From assembly GCA_963971425.1 (NCBI GenBank), contig OZ020515.1, positions 40,157,198 through 40,221,197 of the forward strand: a DNA stretch of 64,000 nucleotides. Reading direction: 5' to 3'. Under the pieces are notes generated by a model. It searched no databases. It was not told the DNA's origin and saw only the letters and a list, made by a program, of their open reading frames with translations. This document shows, one piece after another, positions 30,836 through 44,000 of this stretch. Position 1 is the stretch's first letter, and the number at the start of each line of letters is the position of its first letter. This DNA is from Bryoerythrophyllum caledonicum. Its lineage: Eukaryota; Streptophyta; Bryopsida; Pottiales; Pottiaceae. A program made the position numbers and the translations under genes.

Positions 30836-31081
30836 GTTCGATCTGGTAAATGTCTTCGCCCCCGTATTCTCTCAAGAAATGCTGCTGGAATCAAATGCTC
30901 TCCTTCCGCTCCTTCCCGCCGTCACTCGCTGCCCAAATCAAACACGGACGAGGTGCGTAGGCGGGGTTTGCAGCGTCTTCTTGAGAGTCCATTAATGCAA
31001 GAGAATGGCGCAACATGGACTAGGCAACGTCAGAGGGCTTTTTTGAAGACGCGTATAGAGGCTTATGGAGGGACTCCCTAG
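30836..31081 (+). CDS. Terminal locus exon, basic C-terminus
   Basis: It starts after CTATTGTGCAG and ends TAG 31079-31081 (82 codons). The product is Arg-rich, with CLRPRILSRNAAGIKC, RRRGLQRLLESPLM and TWTRQRQRAFLKTRIEAYGG. An AATAAA is present downstream at about 31164. The preceding intron holds a degenerate palindrome near 30712. The function is unknown. Confidence 0.5.
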   Translation, partial: VRSGKCLRPRILSRNAAGIKCSPSAPSRRHSLPKSNTDEVRRRGLQRLLESPLMQENGATWTRQRQRAFLKTRIEAYGGTP

Positions 31082-31099
31082 ACTGTTTGATTAGTGATA

Positions 31100-32650
31100 G
31101 GGCGATTGTGTTTTGCCTCGGGGTAAATGAGTGTTGTGTGTGACTTTCTTTCATGAAGTTTTGAATAAAGCTTGGATTAATGGTATATGCTTCTTTTACC
31201 GTTACCACTTTTTTGGACAATCAGCTATTTTGGTCCATCCATGGTATGAAATATAGTATTCATGATACATTGTTTTTATGCTTTGCACCTTCAAATGTCT
31301 ATATTTATTGATACTTCAACGACCATATATCTTCATAATCATGGAAATTTCCCAATATAACGAATATGGTGTTAGACTCTAAACATACTTTTACCTTCAA
31401 AAACCTTAAAGCAAACAACAAATGACACTTTTATTATAGGAATTAGAGACAACTACCTTAAGATTGGACGCCGGATCATCCCCTAGAACAAACCTAGCTT
31501 TGGATGAATCTTGGGTGTTTTGTAAGTTGACCCATCCCAAACCTTACACATCTCTCACTTTATACTCCTAATCTTCAACAATTCATAATCCATCTAAATT
31601 ATTGTCATCACATTATATTTAATTTATATTTACCCAAAACCTCTTATAAAAGAATTTCAAATGAATCAGGTATCTAAACTAACTTGCAGGTTTTATTAAT
31701 AAATGTATGCCATAATTCACAGAAGAAATATGCTCACCCCCATGATTTTCTATCTCAAAATCACATCACAATTTCTCAACAAGTACCACTCATCCATGAA
31801 ACCATCATATTTCTATTAATAATAGATAAATTAATTTTATTAACCGGTTGATTTATTGTGCACAATTTACCCTCCTTTCCAAGACATAGAACAATGGTTC
31901 TCAATCTAGTACGTCAAATAGACAACTACCATTGCTCACTCACTTTTCCCTACACCAGGGATACTGTTTTTTAGTTAGATATAAGACTCCCTTCGACTGA
32001 TACAGCTCTGTGGCACATTCCATGTCCATTTGACTGTTACTTCACCTCCACATATCTGGATGTATGCATGATGGTTGAAAACAGTCCTTTGCAACTATGT
32101 CAATTTGACTCAACATGACTTATTCTGATGCAGACCATAACTAAATTGCAAGCTGTACCTTGTAATAACAAATGAACAAACTGGAGACACACTATATTCT
32201 ATTGAACACAAGCTTGAAACCACTACTGTTGGATTGAAATAATATATTTCTTTTAGTAATCACAACAGGTCAACATCAACTTGAATCGAACATGAATCAG
32301 AATCCATAACATTTCTACACTTTGATCAAACTATTCACTCAAGCTCTCTCCAGTGACATATACACTCAGAATGTTCTAATTTCTAGTGTGTTGTGGTGTT
32401 TTCTTCTCTTTCCAACTTTACTTATGTTCTCAAAGTTGCTTTGACAAATTTTCATATCTAGATTCCAAAACATACAACCGTCATGTCTACTCATATCAGA
32501 TTCTAAAGGATGGCGGCTAGAAGTTTACTAAAATCTCTTTTCTAATTACAAAAGCTTAAACATGTTCTTCCTCAAAAAAACTTCAAAGTACTTAGGAAAT
32601 CAACTCCCTTCACACTGTCAAATTGAAAAAAGATTCAAAACAAAATTTTT
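31100..32650. other. No gene seen
   Basis: An AT-rich spacer between the large locus and LINE C. No convincing ORF, RNA gene or repeat boundary is visible beyond the probable poly(A) signal near 31164. Confidence 0.4.
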
Positions 32651-32654
32651 TACT

Positions 32655-34440
32655 CACACATGTTATTTGCGAGTCAAAAATGTTAGGGTTTTTCCAGAAA
32701 TTTGTAGAGAGTTTGTTATCTATATTATTGTTGCTTGTCCATTTTTCTATGTTAGGGAAATTTTCTGTAATGTTATCAAGATCATTGTGGAGGTCTTGTT
32801 TTTTGAGATATTTGTCAAAGAATTTAACTTGGCCTTTCTCTACGGTATCTTCTTTAGCATGGGCATGTTTGTATGAGTCTTGGGGATTTTTTTTGTGAAT
32901 TTTTTCTCTCTTCTTTTGCTAATTTATCTGCTTGTTTGTTTCCATCAAGATTGGCATGGGCTCTGACATTATGTAGGATTGTAATTTGAGTTGAGTTTTG
33001 TAGCATTTGGACCATTGACATTACTATGGTTTGGTCGGGGTGACTATTGTGGAGGATAGGGTGCGTTATTTGGGTGTTTAGTAAACGGAGTACATTAATA
33101 CAATCTGTGAATATGTGTGTGGGTTCATTGGTGTATTTTGTTTTTGATGATTTGTAGTGCTTTGTGGATGGCCATCATTTATGCTCTGATAATATTTTGG
33201 AGTTCGTAAAGTCTTTTGGCTAATTTAATTTCTTTAGTAGGGTTATATATATTTCATAGCAAGCTTTTTCTCTGTGCCAATTTCCAGGGCTCATCTCTTC
33301 TAGTGGTTTGAAAGAACCATCGGTATAATAGCTATATGCAGGGTTAAATTTTGGTGAAGAAAGTATTTGGTAGTTAGGGAGAGGTGGAGGTGTTACAAGG
33401 TAGTTCAACGTATTGTTGGTGTGGTTTAGTTTTGATCATTTTTTGTTACGATTTATTGGAGTTTGTATAGGTGTAGGTGGGGCTAATTTTGTGTGTAGTC
33501 GGTGTATGTTTAGAGTGTTTGCTATGGAGGTGAGTTCAGCAAGTTGTTCTAAAGTGCCAAAGTTTTGATTTTGGTGATGAATGTATATTATTTGTAGTGT
33601 AGAAGGTTCGAGTCGAGGTTTTTCAAGCTCAAGTGGAATAGAAGGCTCTTTGTATGGTACTGAGTCTGCATTAAATAGTGCAATGATATGAGAGTCCGGA
33701 AATGGGCCTCAGTGTTGGTTAAAGTTTTGGTACTATAATCCAAAAATTAATATTTTAAGTTATAATGAAACAGTAATAGAATAATTCAAATTGCAACAAA
33801 AGAAAAAGTGGACAGCACAATACATGAGAAAAAGTTGTAAGCCTCCAAAGTAATAAACTATATAGAAAGAAATATGAGACAAAAATTGCTCAACACACGA
33901 GCTGCCTACAAAGGCTAAGAAACATAGAGAGAAATAAGAAGGAAAAGGAGAAGGAAATGGAGAAGTAGAAGAGAGATGTGAGAGATCCAGAGGGAGTGCA
34001 AGGGCACCCCTCTTTATACTCTCCCATGTGGAAAAGTTGGAAGGACGCTTCCTTCTTGGGAAGCCTCTTTCTATGAGGGAAGGATTTCTTGGTAATCACC
34101 TCCCACCTCATGGATCTTGAGGTGGGAGGAGATATGATAAAGATATGGGTTCCTTATGGAACCCATATCCTATGACCACGGTCTTGCAAGACTGTGGTCA
34201 AATAAAAGAGGCATTTAACTACATAAAGTAAAAAATAAATAAAAAATAAAATCTAGGGGGTGACAGTACCAGTTCTTGTCAAGTGTGATGATGAGAGTGG
34301 AGGTGTAATTTGGATCATGTTTGGCGGCAAGGTGAGCCCAATGTCTTGTTGTGTATCCTCTTCATTGTAAGGGTGTGCTATTCTATTACCGATCCATTTG
34401 TGGTTGAAGGCTTTTCCCAAGGAGCCAAATATCAATGATA
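32655..34440 (-). mobile_element. LINE fragment C (RNase H region), truncated at both ends
   Basis: It is homologous on the minus strand to LINE A. Near 34430 it encodes IFGSLGKAFNHKWIGN. Near 33400 it encodes YSYYTDGSFKPLEEMSPGNW (the first RNase H catalytic Asp in TDGS). Nucleotide similarity to LINE A continues to about 32655. Many frameshifts are present. Sequence equivalent to the last 600 bases of LINE A, including the 3' tail, is missing. A 532-base insertion interrupts it at 33734-34265. Confidence 0.8.
33734..34265 (-). mobile_element. Probable solo LTR inserted in LINE C
   Basis: Comparison with LINE A shows 532 extra bases between two GTAC copies (33730-33733 and 34266-34269). On the minus strand it starts TGTCACCCCC, a common plant LTR start, and ends GGATTATA; a canonical CA end may have mutated to TA. 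Near its minus-strand start it contains two strong hairpins: ATGGGTTCC/GGAACCCAT (34146-34169) and GACCAC.GTCTTGCAAGAC.GTGGTC (34175-34200). No coding frame is present. Confidence 0.6.
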
Positions 34441-34449
34441 CCCCCTTTC

Positions 34450-35090
34450 AAATAGCAAACCATGAAGTCTTCAATGCAATCACCTCAATCTTCATAAAGT
34501 GTGTTCTTCACGACATTAAATTCGCGAATAGTATACAAGATACATTGTAAAATATTTGGAGAGGTGAAATTCTCCATAATAATGACACACTTAATTAATC
34601 ATGCTAGATGCACAAAGCGGTGGAAAAATATAATAAAAAGGCTACCTTTGGAATGAATTTGTATGTCCAGTGCTTTCTAAAAACTCACAGTTTTTCTTTG
34701 TTCTACATTTCCAATGACTACATAGCAATAAGTTGCTTTTCGAACATCTACCATTTCTTTCATTTCATTTACTTGGTCTTTTACCCTACAACAATGAGAT
34801 TCTTCCCAAATAGTGTTGAGAAATTCACAAACTCCCACAGCTATAGCTACAGTATATCAAAACAAACCAGTCATATTGTGTGCTGATTTCTTGAGCAGAG
34901 CCGATATTCAATTTGATATCAAGTGCGGTGAAAGCAGCTTTTTCAGTAGCTACAAATTCTCATAACCGCCTCGGAAAACAACGGTGTCAAGATGTTCACC
35001 GGTTTCAACTCCAGCTAATTTCCGTATTCAACTAAAATGCAACTAACCTAAACCTAGCACAATTTCAAGTTATTTCAAGGTAAGCTAGTG
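34450..35090. other. No gene seen; 3' flank of the TPR-CHAT gene
   Basis: AT-rich sequence with short ORFs only. The part just below 35092 should contain the 3' untranslated region of the minus-strand TPR-CHAT gene. Confidence 0.4.
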
Positions 35091-35091
35091 C

Positions 35092-38000
35092 TCAAATGCA
35101 AGCTATGCGCTGCTCTAAATTTGGAAGCGTCACGCCTGGTAAGCCGAAACATGAGAAACATGCCCAGTCCAGAATGGTCCACTCCAACTCTCCTTTCCTC
35201 TCGCCCTTCCGGACTTTCTTATGCATCATGGAAATCACCACTTTCTGCATCGCATGTGCTAAGCTGTAACCCAATGCAAGCTCCTCATACAGCTTCTTCA
35301 TAAACTCTGTACAAAACGTCGCCGGAGCTTCCCACACCGCTAGCACCGAGCTTGGCACCCCCGCCAGGATGAACGCCCTCGCAAACCCCAGAATCCCTCC
35401 TCCTAATCCGCGCCACACACATCACATCAGTACCATCCTCAAGTGTAAGTTCGCCAGGTACTTCCACGGAAAATCATCCAGAATTCTCCAAACCTTCAAA
35501 GCGTTTGGACACGTACCTGCCACTGCTCCGAGGCCAGTCTGACAAGCACTCGCAACAACAGCGCGAGCACGCCACCCCGACGGTGCGAGTGTTATGATTC
35601 GCTCGGCGGTCAGCCTCTGACCATCGTTGTCAGTGAGCAGCAGTGAGCCCTGGGGGAATTGGGAAGAGACCTCGCCGTGCATAGAGAGATGAACCCAGGA
35701 CGCGGTGGGCAGAACTTCCAGCATGCGCGCCTGGCTCAATTCATCAGGACTCGTGTCTTTCAGCACCGTCAACGCTGTTACGGATCTCATTGCTTCAGCC
35801 ACGGCGTCTACTTCTTTGTGTGCCTGCTTCAGAGGACGCCATCCAGGTGGGTACCCAGATTTCTTCCCCACCAATACAGGTGATCCTGCGCCCTCATCAC
35901 AGTCGCGACGGACCGCCTGGCAAATATACAGCAGATATTCATGTCAATTTGTGCCGCGTCAATCATAATCATAGCCTAGGTAACTCATAACTCATACTCA
36001 GGGGTCGGCAGCGACTCACACTCAAAGATTATGACATACGGTGTGTTAGAGACTTGGTTAAGCTGACGGATAAACATCGAACAAGCCACTCTAGCTCTCA
36101 TTATCGAATCAAAAAGTCATGAGAACGGTCCAACGTTATCAAACCTTCTCATAGAGATGCTGACAGTGCCTGGTGCACCAAAGGGAAGGGGAAACAGAGA
36201 TCGCATAGTCTTCAATGAGATGACGTGAGCCCTTCGATTCGTGCAACGCACTAAAAGGTACCATACCGAGATCCTGTTCACGATTTTCAGGAGCACAAGT
36301 GAGAGACATTCGTCCGAATGGAAATGACGTTTATTGTAGTCCAGTAGACTTAAGAGGAACCAATGTCCACTTCGCGACAACCAAGTTTTAGATTAACTGG
36401 TTCTCGAAACGACCATGAACGAGGCAGTGTTACCTCGTGTGGCAGGAAGACAAGCGCGTCCCCGGGTTTGTAAGCATCCTCTAATTTCGTCTTGATGGGT
36501 GTGATCAAGACCTTGTATAGGAGCTGAAGCAGCTTAGAAATCTCAGCCTTTTCCTGCAATCAGCAGTCACACAGTTCAATGCAAGTCGAAGGGCACGTCC
36601 AGGCACGTCTCCCAGATTGAAGCCGCTAGACTTCTTCACATACTTGCACAATTTGGACACAGAGTTTCAGTGAAACAAAGAACTTACAGTCATGCAACGC
36701 GCGGTTTTTTGGTTTTTGAGCGTCTCGATAGCCTTTCCGACATGCTTTTGAATACCAACAACCATACCAGGAATATATGGGTTGTAAGCCCTCACTTCTG
36801 TTGCGTATTTGTTCATGGCTGCTACGACTCTCTGAAAGGGAGTTTCCGAGTTTACACTTCCAGTAGAACTCTCGGCTGTCTGTTATCATGTGGAAAAATC
36901 AATAAGTAAGCATTGGTGCTGAGTTTTCAAGCTTAGAAACTCGTCTTGCAGAACATTAATGCAGCAGATAATGGAATGGCATAATTTACCTCAGGGCGTT
37001 GCTGAACGGACTCGTTTAAGTACTTTTCAGCTTGACACTGGATATCTTCAGGAAGTTCGCAATGCAAACATACTACAGCTGCGAATTGCATAAATATACC
37101 GCCGGAAATATGATCATCGATGACGACGTGTGTCATGAGCTCAAAATGGCTAATATATGTGTACTCAACATATATAGTCTTTCTTGAATGATACAGCAGT
37201 GGAGACGCTAGTGTCTTATTGCGCCCTATGAAATTGAAGGGGAATGGGTCGTCAATCAAGAAACGGCGAGTGTCAAACACCTGTGAAGCTGGATTATTAG
37301 TACTTTTAGTGGACGCTTCAATGAATGACATGAGCATTCGCCCCTTCCCTCGCTCTGCCCATACCAGCGCACTTTCCGCGTAGCTCAACTGAGATTCGCG
37401 GCAGGTTGATGCATGTGATCGGTGCATTTGACACTTAGCCAAAGCCGCGCACGCAAACTTGGTATGCTCAAAGTAGCGGAGAGCATGATCTTCACTGATT
37501 GCTGAAAAAGTGTCCTGCAGTTTCACAGTTTCATGAAATGCTAGATACCATAGCTCATAAGCCATTTCGAAGTCCGAAATACTTGGAATGAATGCTAACC
37601 GACCCAATGTTAGTAGCACCCGCAATGCAATGGCTTTGGATGGTAGCTTATTCAAATACTCAAAAGCAACATGATAGTGTTTTTTGCAAGCCTCCATATC
37701 ACCCATTCGGAGGTAATACAAACTCAAACTTTCGTGATAAACTGCATGATTATCGTAATCGCCCCTCGCCTCTGCCACCTCCAATTGCTTGTGATAGGAC
37801 CTGATCATGACAGCTTTAAATCCATTCGGATCTGAAAGTGCTTCCGGATCGTTTCTTGCCATGAGAACTGCACGGAAATGAACTGCCAATTGATCATATT
37901 GAAATGCAACATCTGGACTCCAATATTTCTTCAAAGCGTTTCTGTTGAGGTTTAATATTCGATCATCAAGTCCAGATTCGTTGGACTGCGGGATGCCGTT

Positions 38001-41000
38001 AAACCGGTGATTGCATCCATTTTTGTGCAGATGCCAGGGCTTCTTCATAGTTGAATGATGTGCCAACAACATGGATACCAATCCCTGCCGTGCCTCGTCA
38101 TGGCAATTTTCTAGCAACTCCGAACTCTTTTCAAAGTTCATTTGAGCTTCCTCGAAGAAGCCGTTGTCTTGTTGAACAAGACCTAGAAATACGAAAGCAT
38201 CTGACAAAAGTTGATGACGCCCGCAGACAGAAATTACAGGTAATTCTTGCGAAAGTACAATTCTTGAAGAACTGCCGCTGATTCTTTCAGGGTTGCACGT
38301 ACACTCCAGTTGTTGATATCCTGCAATAGCTTGCTCCAGAAGAATCCAATTAGCATACACGCTGAATTCTGAATATGTTTGATAATATAATTTTGCGAGT
38401 TGCATCAAGATCCATGCTTGTTCAGAAGCCTCAGTCATCTTGTTTCCCTCCACCTGCAGTGCTTCTGTAAGGTAATATATTCCATCCTCAATTCGCTCAA
38501 GGTTCTTTTGGACCTTTCCGATCTCAAAACAAACGCGCCCGACCTTCACAAGGATGCATCTAAGTTCACCATTACGCCAGGAAGGAGGCGACAATAACAG
38601 AAGCTCACATATCTCTACGTATTTTATCTGTTCCAGAAGCAGCAGATCCTGTTGTTCAAGCTGGTCATGTATGTGCATAAGATTTTCCCGTATACTAGAC
38701 TCCCTTTTCAACCATTCCGTATCTGAACGGTTGGCAACGATAACCAAACCCGAGTAAAAGGATTGAAGAGCAGTCTCCAATTGCCCCTGGTGTATTAAAC
38801 GTTCGCCCTGGGATATATAAGCATCCGGTAGAAGTAGATGAAGTCCACAGCCAAACATTCCGGGTTTCCGGAAGGTTGAAGATCTTAAAGAGCCGTCGAT
38901 GCTATTAGAGCTGCACGTACACGCAGCTTCCTGAAGTCCTGCGATAACTTGTTCCAGTAGAATCGAAGAAGCATACGTCATGTTGGATTCTAAACTCGCT
39001 AATTCGTAGTGGAATTGCGAGAGTTGCATCAAGATCATTCCTTGTTCAGAAGTCTCTGTCCTCTTCTCTCCCTCCACCTTCAATGCCTCTGTTAGATAGT
39101 TAATTCCATCTTCCAATTGCTCCATGTCATTACAAGTACGCCCAACATAAAAACAAGCCCGTCCGACTTTCACAAGGGTGCGTTTGTAGAATGATCTACT
39201 AGGCCAAATCTCAGGAATTTGTATCAAAGGCTTACAAACCTTCACGTATTCCTTTCTGGCAGTAAGCAGCAGTTCCTCTTCTCCAAGGATATCATGTATA
39301 TCAATCAGATTTTCCCAAGCACCAATCTCCCTTATCTTATACACCAACTTCGAACGTCGGCTGGCAGCAATTTTCTGAGCAGTGTAATAATGCAGCTTGG
39401 CCTTGTCCATATGCTTCAGGTGGGTGAAAGCATGCGCGGTTTTGTAAGCGAAATGGCACTGCAATAAGTTGCCAGCAAGCCAAGGAGTGTGATTTATATA
39501 CTCTAAAACTTTCTCCAACTGGAAAACAGCACTCTTCTCAATTGATCCGCTCCCATCCGCTATGTTGGAGGTGATAGAAAAGACATGCCCAAATATCTCA
39601 TCAACCTTCCTGATGCCATATTTTATGATTCCGTGGAGCAAGCCTTGAACTGCATCGGAAATCACCAGATTTGGGTTCCTGTCTTCACGTCTAGGAACGA
39701 CGCCAGGCTGTACAGACTTCTCCTCTAATCCATGCTCATGTCTACTACATGTTGTGCCATCCTCAATGCCAGGTTCAGGAGTCTTCGGCACTACAAGCTC
39801 TGTCGTAGGAAGCGTCACGCCTGGTAAGCCGAAACATGAGAAACATGCCCAGTCCAGAATGGTCCACTCCAACTCTCCTTTCCTCTCGCCCTTCCGGACT
39901 TTCTTATGCATCATGGAAATCACCACTTTCTGCATCGCATGTGCTAAGCTGTAACCCAATGCAAGCTCCTCATACAGCTTCTTCATAAACTCTGTACAAA
40001 ACGTCGCCGGAGCTTCCCACACCGCTAGCACCGAGCTTGGCACCCCCGCCAGGATGAACGCCCTCGCAAACCCCAGAATCCCTCCTCCTAATCCGCGCCA
40101 CACACATCACATCAGTACCATCCTCAAGTGTAAGTTCGCCAGGTACTTCCACGGAAAATCATCCAGAATTCTCCAAACCTTCAAAGCGTTTGGACACGTA
40201 CCTGCCACTGCTCCGAGGCCAGTCTGACAAGCACTCGCAACAACAGCGCGAGCACGCCACCCCGACGGTGCGAGTGTTATGATTCGCTCGGCGGTCAGCC
40301 TCTGACCATCGTTGTCAGTGAGCAGCAGTGAGCCCTGGGGGAATTGGGAAGAGACCTCGCCGTGCATAGAGAGATGAACCCAGGACGCGGTGGGCAGAAC
40401 TTCCAGCATGCGCGCCTGGCTCAATTCATCAGGACTCGTGTCTTTCAGCACCGTCAACGCTGTTACGGATCTCATTGCTTCAGCCACGGCGTCTACTTCT
40501 TTGTGTGCCTGCTTCAGAGGACGCCATCCAGGTGGGTACCCAGATTTCTTCCCCACCAATACAGGTGATCCTGAGTCCTCATCACAGTCGCGACGGACCG
40601 CCTGGCAAATATACAGCAGATATTCATGTCAATTTGTGCCGCGTCAATCATAATCATAGCCTAGGTAACTCATAACTCATACTCAGGGGTCGGCAGCGAC
40701 TCACACTCAAAGATTATGACATACAGTACGGTACAGATCGAACATACTTAGTGTGAAGCTGTCTGTGCACATTGACAGAAAAGAAATGTTTCGGGGAATC
40801 TTTGTTTATTACCGAACCTGCAGAGCTTCTTGTGTCGCATCCTAATCTTCGAACTTTCAAACCTGCGAATGTACATGGCTACGCATACCGAGGCCACGGA
40901 TTCGGAATTAACTGTTGGTTGCTTAGTCAGTTAATGAGGGAGGTTCGTTAATCGCTAACCAGTGCTGGTAATAACATCCTCGCAGCGATTATGCTGTTTT

Positions 41001-44000
41001 GGACCTAAGTTTGATGAGCGTGACTTCGTTTGCTAGAATTTGTGTTCGACTGATCATATCCTGGCGCATAAAGATCGCACTAGCCACTCTATGTCTCATG
41101 ATCGAATCAAAATGTGACGAGAATGGTAAAATGTAATCGAACCTTCTCATGGAGATGCTGACAGTGCCTGGCACACCAAAGGGAAGGAGAAACAGAGATC
41201 GCATAGTCCTCGATGAGATGACGTGAGCCATCTGATTCGTGCAGCGCACCAAAGGGTACCATACCAAGATCCTGTTCAAAATTTTCAGGAGCACAAATAA
41301 GAGAAATTCGTCCAAATCGGACACAACGTTAGTGTAGTCCAGTAGACTTAGGCATGGTCAATGTCCACTTTGCCACAACCAAGTTCCTAGAAACGACCAT
41401 GAACATGGCAGTGTTACCTCGTGGGGCAGGAAGACAAGCGTGTCCCCGAGTTTGTAAGCATCATCTAATTGCTTCTTGATGGGTTTGATCAAGACCTTGA
41501 ATAAGAGCTGAAGTAGCTCAGAAATTTTAGCCTTTTCCTGCCGTCAGCAGTCACACAGTTCAATGTAAAATGAAGGCCACGGTCACTCACGTTGCCCTCG
41601 AAGCCGCTAGACTTCGTCACATTCAATGCGGTTAGCACTTGCAGGTAGTACTCCAGGTTTTACAAAACAAAAAACTTACATTCGTACACTCGGCGTCGGG
41701 ATTATCTTTGAGAGTCTTGTTGGCTTGTCCGACGTGCTTGTGAATGCCAACAATCATACCAAGAATCCATGGAGTGGAAGAATTCCTCTTTGTTGAGTAT
41801 CTGTTCACTGCGGATAGAAGTTTCCGGACTGCTCCGGGGTTTATCGAACTCTCTGCTGCCTGCCATCATGTCGTGCGATCAAATAGCGAGCATTATCTAA
41901 GAAATTTAATGCATAGATCAAATGTTTAGTACAAATGCACCAATTGTATGGCTGTGCAGACAATGGATCTACCTGTGCAGACATACTCATTACCTCCGAA
42001 CGCTCCTGAAGAGACTCCTCCAAGTATTCCTCAGCTTGACGCCGGATACCTTCAGGAAATTCGCAATGTAAACAAGCGGGGTCTGAATTGTACTGAACAG
42101 TTGCCCTGCCTGAGGATGGATCATCAACGACAAGATGTATCAGGAGTTCATGATCGCCCGGGTTGAGTAATGAAAACCTAATGTATACCGTCTTGCTTGA
42201 TGATACTTGGGGAGTATTGCATATGAAACCGAGCGCATATGTGTCATCGCTTAAGAAACGGCGACGGTCGAATTGTGAGGCGAGATCATCAGTGCTTTGG
42301 GCCGATGCCTCGATGAGTGACATGAGCATTCTCCCATTTCCTCGCTCTGCCCAAACCAGAGCACTGTCTACGTAGCTGATCTGGGCGGCTTTTGCACGAT
42401 CTTGTTTATGATCTCGAAGGATTTGACATGTAGCCAAAGCCATGCATGCACGCTTGTTAAGCTCAAAGTAACGGAGCGCATGATCTTCACTGGTCCTTGT
42501 CATTAGCTCCTGAAGTTTTAGACTTTCCTTGTAAACTGTCTCCCATAACTCATAAGGTAATTCTAAGTTGGAAGAACTGCGCATCATACATATCCATCCC
42601 AACGTCTGTAAGGCCCGCAATGGTGTACATTTGGCTGGTACCTTGTGCATGTACAACAACGCTTGGTTACAATGCTCCACGCAAGCCGCAATAGCACCCA
42701 TCCTGTAGAAATGTACGCTCAAACATTCGTGATAAACTGCATGAGCTTCATAATCACCCCTCTCCTCTGCCATCTTCAAGTGCTTGAAAATTGCTTCCAC
42801 GTGAGCGGCTTTATTGAATCCATTTGGATTCTCTGCTGCATTTAGAACTTCACGAGCATATATTACCATTCGATCATGCACAAACACAACACTGGGAGAA
42901 TATTTCTTCAAAAATTCTCTGTAGTGACCCACTACTTGTTCAAAATGAGTTTCGGTGTAGAGGGGGCTGTCTTTAACGTGAAGGGAGGACGTGTACATAT
43001 GGGACTCTAGAAAGAGGTGATGTGCTAATTCCATATGAAACGAAGCCTCGCGCTTCCTGTCATCACATTGTGCCACCAAATACAAACCTTCTTCAAAGCT
43101 ATTTTGCGCTTCCACCATAAAGCCATGATGTTGCTGAACCCTACCTTGAAATAGATAAGCATCTGCTAATAATTGATGATGCGCACAATCAAGCATTCCT
43201 CCTTCCTCCCAGGATAAAGATCTCGAAGAACCATGATCCGAGCTGCACGTGCACCCAGCTTGTTGAAGTCCTGCAATAGCTTGTTGTAGAAAATTCCAAC
43301 TAGCATACTGGCCCTCACACTGACCGATTTCTGAATCTGTTACGTAGTAGAATTCCGAAAGTTGCAGCAAGATCCACGCTTGCACTCCAGAATCACTCTT
43401 CCTGTCTTTCTCCAATTGTAAAGCTTCTTGTAGATACCCTATTCCACTTTTAGCTTGCCCCTCATGTTGATAAGTAATCCCGATCTCAAATCTGGCTCGT
43501 GCAATTCCCACAAGAATGCGTCCTCGGTTTTCACTGACCCAGCTAAGAGACTTCCTCAATATAGACTCACAAATCATTACATATTCCTCCCTTGTATGGC
43601 GCAACCGTTCCTTTTCACCAAGAACATCATGTATGCTTATGAGATTTTCCCAAATACCAATCTCCCTTTTTACAAACGCCGAATCTGGCCGGTAGGCAGC
43701 AGCAATTTTTTGAGCAGAGTAGAGATATTGCTTGGCCTTTTCCATATGCTTATGCCTTGAGAGAACTTGCGCGACTCTGTCGAGGAAACAGCAATGCAAG
43801 AGAGTGCCAGCAAGACCAGGAGTCTTTTGTATGAATTCTACAACTTCCTCCAAGTAAACCCCTACATCCTCTTCCTTTCCACTCCGGCCAACTAAACCAG
43901 AGGCAGCATCAAAGACATGCTTGAATATATGATCAACACCGTCCGCGCCAGTGCCATAAGTCTCAATACCGTTGAGCAGGCAATCGATGGCCGGCTCCGA

